Origin: Bacteriovorax sp037444575
Lineage (GTDB): Bacteria; Bdellovibrionota; Bacteriovoracia; Bacteriovoracales; Bacteriovoracaceae
Direction: 5' to 3'
Length of the DNA: 64,000 nt
Assembly (NCBI GenBank): GCA_037444575.1
Contig: JBBIME010000015.1
Location: 58,179-122,178, forward strand
Shown in pieces: positions 53,041-61,207 of this stretch. The first letter of the stretch is position 1, and each line of letters opens with the position of its first letter. The notes under the pieces were generated by a model. The model saw only the letters and a list, made by a program, of their open reading frames with translations, was not told the DNA's origin and did not search any database. The translations under genes and the position numbers were made by a program.

Positions 53041-53805
53041 TTAAATATTTTTATGGCGAAGGACGAATTCCACTCTGCGATTGACGTTTATCCCTTTATT
53101 TTCCTCTTCAGAAGAGGTGACAGTGCTCGATCTTGCTTCCGGGATAAGTTGATCAGGTCTTACTCTAAAATCTTTGATAAGTGAGTTTCGAATGGCCATG
53201 GCGCGCTTAAAGGCGAGATCCCAATTGGCCTGCTCGCTATCTCCTTCACCTTTTTCAGTGTGACCGATGATAGAAACAGATCCTTCATAATTTTTGAAAA
53301 CGTCAGCAAGTTTTGCTAAGTATTTTTTCCCTTCAAAAGAAATTTCTGTTGAACCAAATTGAAAGAGGATATTTCCCGGAATGGCGAATTTCAAATACTC
53401 AGCAGTGAAGTCTTCACTGAAAGCATTTCCATCAAAAATTTCAGTCATCAATTTACTTAATACTTTGTGTTCCTGAAGATAAACTGGTCTCGGACGGGCC
53501 GGTTCAGCGATCTCTTTTTCATCAAACTGACCTTCACCACCATTTAGAATAGAGTTGTTAGAGTTTGGAGCATTTCCATTTTTCCCAAGAGAGTCACTTC
53601 CACCTTTAAAGATAGTAACAGTTGTAAAATAGTTGGCGATTGCTTTTTTCGTTTCCTCGTCAGCTCCCATCAGCCACATAACGAGGAAAAAGCACATCAT
53701 AGCAGTTACGAAGTCGGCGTAGGCAACTTTCCAAGCACCACCGTGAGCACCGGCGTGACCTTTATTGATTTTCTTTATAATTATGGGCGCTTTTTCATCT
53801 GCCAT
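53041..53805 (-). CDS. motB: Flagellar stator protein MotB
   Basis: 254 residues. Single TM helix with the proton-accepting Asp in WKVAYADFVTAMMCFFLVMW near residue 30, then a plug/linker and a C-terminal OmpA-like domain (VSIIGHTEKGEGDSEQANW, RAMAIRNSLI, and GINVNRRVEFVL) that binds peptidoglycan. With MotA it forms the proton channel of the flagellar motor. TM context of the Asp fits the proton type rather than the sodium type, but this is not proof. 25 bases after motA. Confidence 0.95.
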   Translation of the reverse strand: MADEKAPIIIKKINKGHAGAHGGAWKVAYADFVTAMMCFFLVMWLMGADEETKKAIANYFTTVTIFKGGSDSLGKNGNAPNSNNSILNGGEGQFDEKEIAEPARPRPVYLQEHKVLSKLMTEIFDGNAFSEDFTAEYLKFAIPGNILFQFGSTEISFEGKKYLAKLADVFKNYEGSVSIIGHTEKGEGDSEQANWDLAFKRAMAIRNSLIKDFRVRPDQLIPEARSSTVTSSEEENKGINVNRRVEFVLRHKNI

Positions 53806-53830
53806 GACGAATCCTCTAACTTTTTCCTAA

Positions 53831-54688
53831 TTATTTTTTACCAGCGTTTGCTGTCGCCTCATCAATTTCTTTAAATGTTGGTCTGAATTCAGCTGGGATA
53901 GCTCGTCTACCAAATTCAGCACAAACTTTAGCGTTAACACCTTTAGCGTAGGCAAGAAGACAAATCTTCGCCGTATTCATAAAGGCCGCTTCTTCTGCCA
54001 TGATTGTTTCAATTTTAGCAGCTAGTGGTTGAATGAAACCATATGAAAGCAAGATCCCGATAAACGTACCTACGAGGGCCGCACCTACCGATTCACCGAT
54101 TACTTCCTTACCTTGATCCAGTTTACCCATTGTAAGAACAACCCCTAGAACCGCCGCAACGATCCCCAGACCTGGCATCGCATCTGAAACGCGGTTAACT
54201 GAACCGACGAGGTGATGGTCTTCAGCGTGAATAACATCTAAGTCGTAGTTCATAAGGTCTTCAAGATCATAAGGCGAGAGCGAAGACGCGATTTGAACTT
54301 TTAGCGTGTCACAGATAAATTCAATAGCGTGGTGATTGTGTAAAACACCAGGGTAGCGCTTAAAAATTTCTGAATTTTCAGGATTTTCTACGTGTGGTTC
54401 AATCGAAATAGGGTTAGCTGCGGCCATCTTGATCAATTCAAACATACATTGAAGAAGTTCGATATAAGAGGTCTTTGAAACTCCTGATCCTTTTAAAACT
54501 TGAAGAACGCGTGCGATAATGGATTTGATAAGGTGAGGGCTTGCCGCAATAACTAGTGATCCCATCGCCGCACCACCGATGATCAAAAGCTCGATAGGCT
54601 GAAAAAGAGCTGCCAAGCGACCACCTTCAATAGCAAATCCGCCGAAGACGCACACTAAAACGATAACCGCACCAACAATAGAAATCAT
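53831..54688 (-). CDS. motA: Flagellar stator protein MotA
   Basis: 285 residues with four TM helices: VGAVIVLVCVFGGFAIEGG near the start, LFQPIELLIIGGAAMGSLVI, and the C-terminal pair around MPGLGIVAAVLGVVLTMG and VGAALVGTFIGILLSYGFI. The cytoplasmic loop about 70-150 contacts FliG. The GGGGGA ribosome site and a FliA-type promoter lie upstream. Co-transcribed with motB. Confidence 0.95.
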   Translation of the reverse strand: MISIVGAVIVLVCVFGGFAIEGGRLAALFQPIELLIIGGAAMGSLVIAASPHLIKSIIARVLQVLKGSGVSKTSYIELLQCMFELIKMAAANPISIEPHVENPENSEIFKRYPGVLHNHHAIEFICDTLKVQIASSLSPYDLEDLMNYDLDVIHAEDHHLVGSVNRVSDAMPGLGIVAAVLGVVLTMGKLDQGKEVIGESVGAALVGTFIGILLSYGFIQPLAAKIETIMAEEAAFMNTAKICLLAYAKGVNAKVCAEFGRRAIPAEFRPTFKEIDEATANAGKK

Positions 54689-54713
54689 AAATCCCCCAAA
54701 TGACTTTGAAGGC

Positions 54714-54740
54714 TTATCGAGATCTTAAAAAATTTCTTTA
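54714..54740 (-). promoter_or_regulatory. FliA (sigma-28)-type promoter of motA-motB
   Basis: Read on the minus strand: TAAAGAAA, 11 bases, CTCGATAA. Compared with TAAAGTTT-N11-GCCGATAA, the -35 matches 5 of 8 including TAAAG, the -10 6 of 8 including CGATAA, and the spacing is exact. Start near 54707, about 19 bases before the ATG. motA/motB are classical FliA targets, which supports the call. Confidence 0.7.
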
Positions 54741-54825
54741 AATTTCATAGGCTAAAGGGTTTTTGTGGTGGCTTTTTACGGAAATAACCAACTATCAAAA
54801 TTGGTCATTTCTCGTAAATTTTTGA

Positions 54826-55440
54826 CTAATCCCAATCGACATCGTCACTGATTGTGACTCCAGAGACTGTTCGCTCTTTTTCTTTTTTAATGAACGGGAA
54901 AGTTACTTGAGTTGTTCCTTCAAATGTTTCTTCAAAAGCGATGGTGATAGTTCTTGGAACAAACTCCATCAATGTCTTTAGGTAATCTCCATTTTTGATG
55001 GTATCCAAAATGGCATTTTCAGTTGGATCTTCCATCTCAAATTCCATCATTGGTCTTGAAGAGGTATTTTTCACAATAAGGGCCGCTTGAACTTTATCTC
55101 TAGGTATTTCACTGGTTAAATTCCACGATCCAAGGTGAAAGTAATCCAGATAGAAAACAGATTTTTCATATTTTAACTTTCGTGGGATGAGAAGGGACTG
55201 CATGAACTTTCTAGTTGATGGGTCTTTTGCCTTTTTAGCGAGTTTTTCTGCCAAGTGGCCATCTTCAACTCGAATAATATAGGCACCTGGTTTTCTAGTT
55301 GATTGAAAAAGTAGGTATTGAAAGCCGATGCTAAAAAGAGTGAAAAGTTTTTGTTGGGGAAGGTGGACGTGAACTGCGTCTGTTTCAATCAGGGTTTTTA
55401 CCCCTTCATATAGATCTTGTTTTGAGAGATCATTGCTCAT
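54826..55440 (-). CDS. Protein of unknown function next to motAB
   Basis: 204 residues, cytoplasmic by appearance (no signal or TM). N-terminal half has LIETDAVHVHLPQQKLFTLF and IRVEDGHLAEKLAKKA, C-terminal half is beta-rich and acidic (EMEDPTENAILDTIKNGD, ISDDVDWD). I recognise no domain; the length and beta content would fit a PilZ-like fold, but the RxxxR and DxSxxG motifs are missing. It is upstream of motA on the same strand, with the FliA site in between, so it may be transcribed apart from motAB. Confidence 0.65.
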   Translation of the reverse strand: MSNDLSKQDLYEGVKTLIETDAVHVHLPQQKLFTLFSIGFQYLLFQSTRKPGAYIIRVEDGHLAEKLAKKAKDPSTRKFMQSLLIPRKLKYEKSVFYLDYFHLGSWNLTSEIPRDKVQAALIVKNTSSRPMMEFEMEDPTENAILDTIKNGDYLKTLMEFVPRTITIAFEETFEGTTQVTFPFIKKEKERTVSGVTISDDVDWD

Positions 55441-55730
55441 AGAGAAATTAGCCTTTTTTAGTGTTTGATCGTGTTACTTATCCAAAATTTGGACAGAGGA
55501 AAATTTTTAGAGAGTTTTAATAAGCTTGTCAATTTGTTTGTAATGCTTCGAGTTCAGAATTTTCCTCTTTTTATTGGGTAGGTAATGCGTTCCCCGCACA
55601 GTTCTTGTTGACTCATCTCTCTAGATTTTTTATTATCCGTGCTTAAAACATATTTTTGAGAAAGATAACTTTAAACAAAATTTAAGTAAGCTTTACAACC
55701 AATATTTGGTTAAATTTTTGGAGAAGATTT
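55441..55730. other. 290-bp divergent intergenic region before fusA
   Basis: Holds the fusA promoter (55608-55636) and about 90 bases of leader. No RNA gene or open small gene was recognised in the rest. Confidence 0.5.
55608..55636 (+). promoter_or_regulatory. Sigma-70-type promoter of fusA
   Basis: TTGACT, 17 bases, TATTAT: 5 of 6 in each box and ideal spacing. It lies about 95 bases upstream of the fusA ATG. Confidence 0.6.
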
Positions 55731-57890
55731 ATGAAATTAATGGCAAGAACCAGAAACATCGGTATCTCTGCACACATCGACTCAGGGAAGACGACTCTTA
55801 CTGAGCGTATCCTCTTCTACTGTAACAAGATCCACAAGATCGAAGACGTTAGAGGTGGTGGTGCTGGTGCTAAGATGGACCACATGGAACTAGAAAAAGA
55901 AAAAGGGATCACAATTACTTCTGCAGCTACTACAGTTGTTTGGGAAGGTCTAAATGGTGAAGGTATTAAATATGCTGAAGGTATCGATAAAGAATGTCGT
56001 ATCAACATCATCGATACTCCGGGCCACGTTGACTTCACAGTTGAAGTTGAACGTTCACTTCGCGTTCTAGACGGAGCAATCCTTGTTCTTTGTTCAGTTG
56101 CTGGTGTTCAATCTCAGTCAATCACAGTTGACCGTCAGATGAAGCGTTATGCTGTTCCTCGTATGGCCTTCCTTAACAAGATGGACCGTATGGGAGCAAA
56201 CCCTCATAAAGGTGTAGCAGCACTTAGAGAAAAGCTATACCACAATGCTGTTTTAATGCAGTTGCCAATTGGTGCTGAAGAAAACTTCAATGGAGTTGTA
56301 GATCTTATTACAAGAAAAGCTTACTTCTTCGATGGAGAAAACGGAGAAAAAATCAGAGTTGAAGCAGTTCCTGCTGATATGACTGATGATGTAGAAGCAT
56401 ACAGAGAAAAACTTCTCGATGCTGCTTCTGAATTCGACGACGCAATGGTTGAAAAAATTCTTGGAGGTGAAGAAGTTTCTGAAGAAGAAATTCACGCAGC
56501 TATTAAGAAAGGAACTCAATCATTAAAGCTTACTCCAGTATTCATGGGATCAGCTTTCAAGAACAAAGGTGTTCAACTTCTTCTTAACGGAGTTGCTAGA
56601 TACCTTCCATCTCCACTTACTTGTGCACGTCCAAAAGCTATCGATAACGATAAGAACGAAAAAATCGATCTTATCCCAGATAACACTAAGCCACTTGTTT
56701 GTATGGCGTTCAAGATCACTGACGAACAATTCGGTCAGTTGACTTATACTCGTATTTACCAAGGAACTTTGAATAAAGGTGACACAATCATCAACACAAG
56801 AACTAAGAAAAGAGTTCGCGTTGGTCGTATCGTTCGTATGAACGCTAACGATAGAGAGAACATCGAATCTGTAGGTTCTGGGGACATCATCGCTCTTATC
56901 GGTGTTGACTGTGCTTCAGGGGATACATTCGTAGGTGACGATAACTTTGCTCACTTATCATGTGAAGGAATGCACGTTCCAGCTGCGGTTATCGAGCTTT
57001 CAATCTCTGTTAAAGATAAAGACCAACAAACTCGTCTTTCAAAAGGTCTTTCAAGATTTATGAAAGAAGACCCGACTTTCCACGTTTATACAGATGAAGA
57101 ATCTGCTGAAACAAGAATTGCAGGGATGGGAGAACTCCACCTTGAAATTTACGTAGAAAGACTAAAACGTGAGTATAACTGTGACGTTCAAGTTGGTGCT
57201 CCTCAAGTTAACTATAGAGAGACAATTAGAACTGAAGCTAAGTTTGATTACTTACATAAAAAGCAAACTGGTGGTTCGGGACAATTCGGTCACGTTATCG
57301 GTATGATTAAACCTCTTACTGACGACAAAAAAGCAAACGAAGAAGAAGTATTTAAATTCCATAACGAAATCAAAGGGGGAGCAATCCCTAACGAATTCAT
57401 CGCTTCATGTGAAAAAGGATTCAACGACGTTATGGATAAAGGACCTCTAGCTGCGTTCCCACTAATTAACGTTGAAGTTTACCTACAAGACGGTCGTTAC
57501 CATGACGTCGACTCTTCAGATATGGCGTTTAGAATTGCAGCGAGAATGGCAATGAGACACGCGGTAAAAGCTGCTTCTCCAGTTATTCTTGAGCCAATCA
57601 TGAAAGTTGAAGTTGAAACTCCAGATGAATATCAAGGGGGAGTAATTGGTGACTTATCTTCAAGAAGAGGGATCATCCAAGCTTCTGAATCAAATGAAAC
57701 TGGTGACGTTATCATCAACGCTCTAGTTCCACTTTCAGAAATGTTTGGTTACTCAACAATTCTTCGTTCTATGTCTGCTGGTAAAGCTTCTTACACAATG
57801 GAATTCGCAAAATATGCTGAATGTCCAAATAACGTTGGTGAGAAAGTTATGGCAGAAAGAAAAGAGAAACTTGCTTCGCAAAACGAATAG
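55731..57890 (+). CDS. fusA: Translation elongation factor G, mitochondrial/spirochaete-like type
   Basis: 719 residues. Domain I: GISAHIDSGKTTLTERIL (P-loop), GAGAKMDHMELEKEKGITI (switch I), DTPGHVDFTVEVERSL (switch II) and NKMDRMGANP. Domains II-V follow with GEFVK-type folds, IGMGELHLEIYVERL and YQGGVIGDLSSRRG. The P-loop has Ser (HIDSGKTT) where most bacterial EF-G have Ala (HIDAGKTT), and the VRGGGAGAKMDHMELE segment matches mitochondrial EF-G1 and spirochaete-type EF-G1. It stands alone, not in a str operon, so a second EF-G may exist elsewhere. Confidence 0.95.
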   Translation: MKLMARTRNIGISAHIDSGKTTLTERILFYCNKIHKIEDVRGGGAGAKMDHMELEKEKGITITSAATTVVWEGLNGEGIKYAEGIDKECRINIIDTPGHVDFTVEVERSLRVLDGAILVLCSVAGVQSQSITVDRQMKRYAVPRMAFLNKMDRMGANPHKGVAALREKLYHNAVLMQLPIGAEENFNGVVDLITRKAYFFDGENGEKIRVEAVPADMTDDVEAYREKLLDAASEFDDAMVEKILGGEEVSEEEIHAAIKKGTQSLKLTPVFMGSAFKNKGVQLLLNGVARYLPSPLTCARPKAIDNDKNEKIDLIPDNTKPLVCMAFKITDEQFGQLTYTRIYQGTLNKGDTIINTRTKKRVRVGRIVRMNANDRENIESVGSGDIIALIGVDCASGDTFVGDDNFAHLSCEGMHVPAAVIELSISVKDKDQQTRLSKGLSRFMKEDPTFHVYTDEESAETRIAGMGELHLEIYVERLKREYNCDVQVGAPQVNYRETIRTEAKFDYLHKKQTGGSGQFGHVIGMIKPLTDDKKANEEEVFKFHNEIKGGAIPNEFIASCEKGFNDVMDKGPLAAFPLINVEVYLQDGRYHDVDSSDMAFRIAARMAMRHAVKAASPVILEPIMKVEVETPDEYQGGVIGDLSSRRGIIQASESNETGDVIINALVPLSEMFGYSTILRSMSAGKASYTMEFAKYAECPNNVGEKVMAERKEKLASQNE

Positions 57891-57916
57891 GTTTTTTGAT
57901 AAAATTCTATCTTACG

Positions 57917-57950
57917 AAAAGGGAGACCAATATGGTCTCCCTTTTTTTTT
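57917..57950 (+). terminator. Strong intrinsic terminator of fusA
   Basis: Thirteen-base stem AAAAGGGAGACCA / TGGTCTCCCTTTT with a 3-base loop, running into a T-run (nine or more T). Confidence 0.92.
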
Positions 57951-58005
57951 ATACTTCCAAAATCATCTTTTTTAATTTATGTGATAGTATCTATTAGAGG
58001 TACTT

Positions 58006-58911
58006 ATGATTGAAACGTCTCAGCTTCAGACTCTAGTCGCAGTCACTAGAGCAAAAAGTTTTTCTAAAGCGGCCGAAATTTTAGGGGTTACCCAGTCGGC
58101 CATTAGTCAGAGCATTAAAAATTTAGAAGGCAAACTTGAAATAAAGATATTCAAACGCTCAGGAAAGAATGTTGTTTTAACAGCTGAAGGTGAGAAGCTT
58201 TATCAATTCGGCGCTCAATTTTTAGATGTTATGCAAGAGACACTCGATGGCCTTCAAGCAGATCGCGATCAAATGAAAGGAAAGGTTCGCATTGGAACTT
58301 TAACTGGAATTGGAAAAAGTTGGCTAGCTCATGAGATCGTCACTTATGCTAAAGAAAATCCTGATCTCAGACTTTCCGTACGAATGGGGCATGTTGATGA
58401 ACTCTTGGTTGATTTTGAAAATAATATGCTGGATATTTTAATTCTCCCAGAAGATGAAATTCCAACTCATAGTGAGCGTGAATTTTTTGTTGAAGAAAAA
58501 TCAACTCTTGTTTTTCCTAAAGACAATAAAGATTTTAATTTTAAATCCAAGCTAACTTTAGAGCGCTTGGAAGAGCTTCCAACAATTCTTTTTGAAAAAG
58601 ATGATCATCTCTTTCAAACATGGTGTCGGTCTAAGTTTAAATCGACTCCCAAAAAGTTGAATGTGCGATTTACTGTCAATTCTCACGGACATATGCTTCA
58701 AGCTGTTTATGAAGGGCTTGGAATTGCCGTTGTTCCTAATCACGTTTTAAATCGCTCATATTTTAAAGACAAGGTTTCAACGTTAGGCGGAGAGTTTGAA
58801 GTACCAAGTGGTAAACTTTATATTGTCTATCAGAAAGATTCTGAGGATCTTGCGAGAATTAAAAATACAATAGAGCGTCTTAGATCTCACCGCAATACAT
58901 TTAAGATATGA
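58006..58911 (+). CDS. LysR-family transcriptional regulator
   Basis: 301 residues. N-terminal winged helix-turn-helix with AKSFSKAAEILGVTQSAISQ and IKNLEGKLEIKIFKRSG, then the two-lobed effector domain (VRIGTLTGIGKSWLAHEIV, LDILILPED, GLGIAVVPNHVL). Regulates genes in response to a small molecule; LysR proteins usually act on a divergent or adjacent gene, but here the following genes (tRNA nucleotidyltransferase, GNAT) run in the same direction. Effector not inferable. Confidence 0.92.
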   Translation: MIETSQLQTLVAVTRAKSFSKAAEILGVTQSAISQSIKNLEGKLEIKIFKRSGKNVVLTAEGEKLYQFGAQFLDVMQETLDGLQADRDQMKGKVRIGTLTGIGKSWLAHEIVTYAKENPDLRLSVRMGHVDELLVDFENNMLDILILPEDEIPTHSEREFFVEEKSTLVFPKDNKDFNFKSKLTLERLEELPTILFEKDDHLFQTWCRSKFKSTPKKLNVRFTVNSHGHMLQAVYEGLGIAVVPNHVLNRSYFKDKVSTLGGEFEVPSGKLYIVYQKDSEDLARIKNTIERLRSHRNTFKI

Positions 58912-60080
58912 TAATTGAGACACTGTCTTTTGAATTAAAAGAATTTTTAAAGGAAATCGAAAATTTAGGTTTCACTCTCACTATCGTTGGGGGATATCCA
59001 CGCGATTATATTTTTTCAAAGTCTCTGGGGCATGATCTTGATTTTGAAATCAGGGCAAATACTTCAATAGATAAAGAAACATGGCCAACCTATTACAAAA
59101 AGCTCTTTATCTTTTTGAGAGGAAAAAATATTTCGTACACTGAACTTCCTTACCTTATAACTCGCTTTGATTTTGGAGAGTATAAATTAGAGTTTTCAAG
59201 TCCTCGCCTTGAAAAAAATAAGGATCAGGATTTTTCTCACCATCATTTCGAGGCAACTCTTGACTCTAACTTATCACACGATCTCTCCTTTAGTCGAAGA
59301 GATTTCACGATTAATGCCATAGGTGTTGAGTTTGATTTCCAAAAAGGTACAGATAAGTTAATCGATCCTTATAATGGAGTTAGCGATTTAAAAAATAAAA
59401 TTTTAAAAAATATCACAGATGATTTTTTTAATGACTCTGTTCGTTTTTTAAGACTTGTTAGATTTAAACTCAAGTTTGAATTTGAAATAAGTAAAGATTT
59501 ATATGCAAGGCTCGGGGAGTTTAATTTAAGCAAACTTTCAGTCCATCACTTTAAGGAAGAAATTTTTAAATCGACTCCAGGGAAATTTTTTAATTTGTTT
59601 TCAAAGTTGATTAAAGATAAAAGTATCGGGATTCCAGAAAATTTTAAAATTTGGACAAAGTATACATACCCAGAGGATCTTTTTTCAAAAGAAGAAATCC
59701 TAGCGTTTGTCTTTTTAAGAGATGAAAAAGATGCTGAGCTTGTTTCTGTCTTTTTTTCTCTTTCTGAAAATAAGCTTCGCAATTTAAAATCTTTTTATAG
59801 ATCTTATCAAGCAGTAAAAGCTTTGAACAAAAAGGATTTTTCAAAGCTCCTAAACCTTTCTAAAGAAGAAGCTCTTTCAAGCGAAGTCTTAAAAGATCTG
59901 AAAAATTTAGAAGATAAAAAAGAATGGTTATCTCCATTGCATCTACCAAAAAAAGAATTGCTGGTGGATTGGGATGATTGGAAAAAAGTAAATGTCGAAA
60001 ATGCTGAATTAAATTTGATAAAAGCGCCTCTTAGGTCTTATTATGTCTACTTTAAAGCAATAGAGACTAAGTTTAAATAA
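58908..60080 (+). CDS. tRNA nucleotidyltransferase / poly(A) polymerase family protein
   Basis: 390 residues of class II nucleotidyltransferases. TIVGGYPRDYIFSK and HDLDFEI give the metal-binding Asp pair; RRDFTINAIGVEF and LIDPYNGVSDLKNKIL then DSVRFLRLVRFKLKFEFEI complete the head and neck. Such proteins add CCA to tRNA 3' ends, only A, only CC, or a poly(A) tail; which one cannot be told here. The C-terminal half is divergent and very Lys/Phe-rich. Start ATG overlaps the LysR stop by 4 bases, so they are coupled. Confidence 0.88.
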   Translation: MIIETLSFELKEFLKEIENLGFTLTIVGGYPRDYIFSKSLGHDLDFEIRANTSIDKETWPTYYKKLFIFLRGKNISYTELPYLITRFDFGEYKLEFSSPRLEKNKDQDFSHHHFEATLDSNLSHDLSFSRRDFTINAIGVEFDFQKGTDKLIDPYNGVSDLKNKILKNITDDFFNDSVRFLRLVRFKLKFEFEISKDLYARLGEFNLSKLSVHHFKEEIFKSTPGKFFNLFSKLIKDKSIGIPENFKIWTKYTYPEDLFSKEEILAFVFLRDEKDAELVSVFFSLSENKLRNLKSFYRSYQAVKALNKKDFSKLLNLSKEEALSSEVLKDLKNLEDKKEWLSPLHLPKKELLVDWDDWKKVNVENAELNLIKAPLRSYYVYFKAIETKFK

Positions 60081-60081
60081 A

Positions 60082-60618
60082 ATGAAAATTTTAAAGCTAA
60101 GTGATATTCATAATGAGGGATTAAAAAAAAGTTACCTCGAGCAGGTGAAGACTATTTTTTTTCTCTCGACTTCCATTAAAGAGTTTTCAACACCTGAAAA
60201 AAAAGAAACTTTTTTTAAACGTTGGTGTGGTGACTACATTACGTTATACCCTGAAGAGTTTTTTATTATGGTAGAAGACGAAAAAGTACTGGGGTATTTA
60301 AGTGGATGCATTGATTCCATAAAAGCGCGTAGTGAACTTAATGTTCCGGCGTTTGATGCATTTGCAGATTTATTTTTAGAATATCCGGCCCATTTGCATA
60401 TTAACTTCCATCCTGATTGCAGAGGAAGAGGTCTTGGCAGTGTGCTTGTTAATGAGTTTTGCAAAGAATTAAGAGGGCTCAATAGTCCAGGTGTTCACCT
60501 TGTGACTTCTCCGAAAGCGGTAAATGTTACCTTCTATCAGCGTTTGGGTTTTAAGCATGAAGTTGAGAGAAGTTTCAATCAAATGCAGTTGTTATTCATG
60601 GGTAAAAAACTCGAGTAA
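60082..60618 (+). CDS. GNAT-family N-acetyltransferase
   Basis: 178 residues. Acetyl-CoA-binding motif A is HINFHPDCRGRGLGSVLVNE near 110 (R/Q-x-x-G-x-G/A form), with VTFYQRLGFKHE as motif B. N-terminal helix rich in Lys. Transfers acetyl from acetyl-CoA to an amine; the acceptor is not recognisable. Starts one base after the nucleotidyltransferase stop, same operon. Confidence 0.88.
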   Translation: MKILKLSDIHNEGLKKSYLEQVKTIFFLSTSIKEFSTPEKKETFFKRWCGDYITLYPEEFFIMVEDEKVLGYLSGCIDSIKARSELNVPAFDAFADLFLEYPAHLHINFHPDCRGRGLGSVLVNEFCKELRGLNSPGVHLVTSPKAVNVTFYQRLGFKHEVERSFNQMQLLFMGKKLE

Positions 60619-60687
60619 GGTTGTCAGGTATTTGACATAGTAGTTTTCAATTTAGTTTTGTGATACACTAAATTTGAGGATTTGATT

Positions 60688-61119
60688 ATGGTCGACGATT
60701 TACAATCTATTTTGGCCGAACATCGCTCCAAAAAAAAGGTGGAAAGCTCTAGTGATAAGGGCGGTGGCGGAGCATTACTTCAGCCTTCAGCTTCAGAAAT
60801 CCCTGATGTTTTCTTTGATAAAGTTATAGTTGATTTCAAACTTAATCGAATTGAAATTTTAGTTCTTATGTATATCTATCGCCGTGTGTGGTGTTTTCCA
60901 AATCTACATCGTGCACATGGTATTTCTCAGATGATGTCACATACTGAAATGGCAAAAAATTTAGGTATCGCTATTGAGGATGTCTATTCGGCCTTAAGAA
61001 AGCTAGAAGAATACGACATGATTAAAACTATCAGAGCAGGTCAGTATTTTGCTCGTCGATTTTTCTCAAAGGAGTTAGATGAAGTCTTTGATCAAAAGTA
61101 CGATGATTTCGAAATTTAA
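60688..61119 (+). CDS. Winged-helix DNA-binding-like protein
   Basis: 143 residues from ATG 60688, with GAGG eight bases upstream. An N-terminal Ser/Gly-rich stretch (SSSDKGGGGALLQPS) leads to a wHTH-like core: LNRIEILVLMYIYRRVWCFP, HGISQMMSHTEMAKNLGI, and IEDVYSALRKLEEYDMIKTI, reminiscent of replication-initiator or plasmid/phage winged helices (marR-like helix placing AL/LEEYDMI). No signature enzyme. A role as a small transcription or replication regulator is a guess. Confidence 0.65.
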   Translation: MVDDLQSILAEHRSKKKVESSSDKGGGGALLQPSASEIPDVFFDKVIVDFKLNRIEILVLMYIYRRVWCFPNLHRAHGISQMMSHTEMAKNLGIAIEDVYSALRKLEEYDMIKTIRAGQYFARRFFSKELDEVFDQKYDDFEI

Positions 61120-61207
61120 GTAAAAATCATATTTTCTTACACTGGTACTCAATTCAAAATTTGTTTTCTATACTCTTCTTTGACACTGTTTTTCAAGGAG
61201 GAAAATA

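Noticed and set aside
60630..60665. TTGACA with a GATACA-like -10 before the winged-helix gene
   Set aside because: Spacing is about 23 bases, too long for a sigma-70 promoter.
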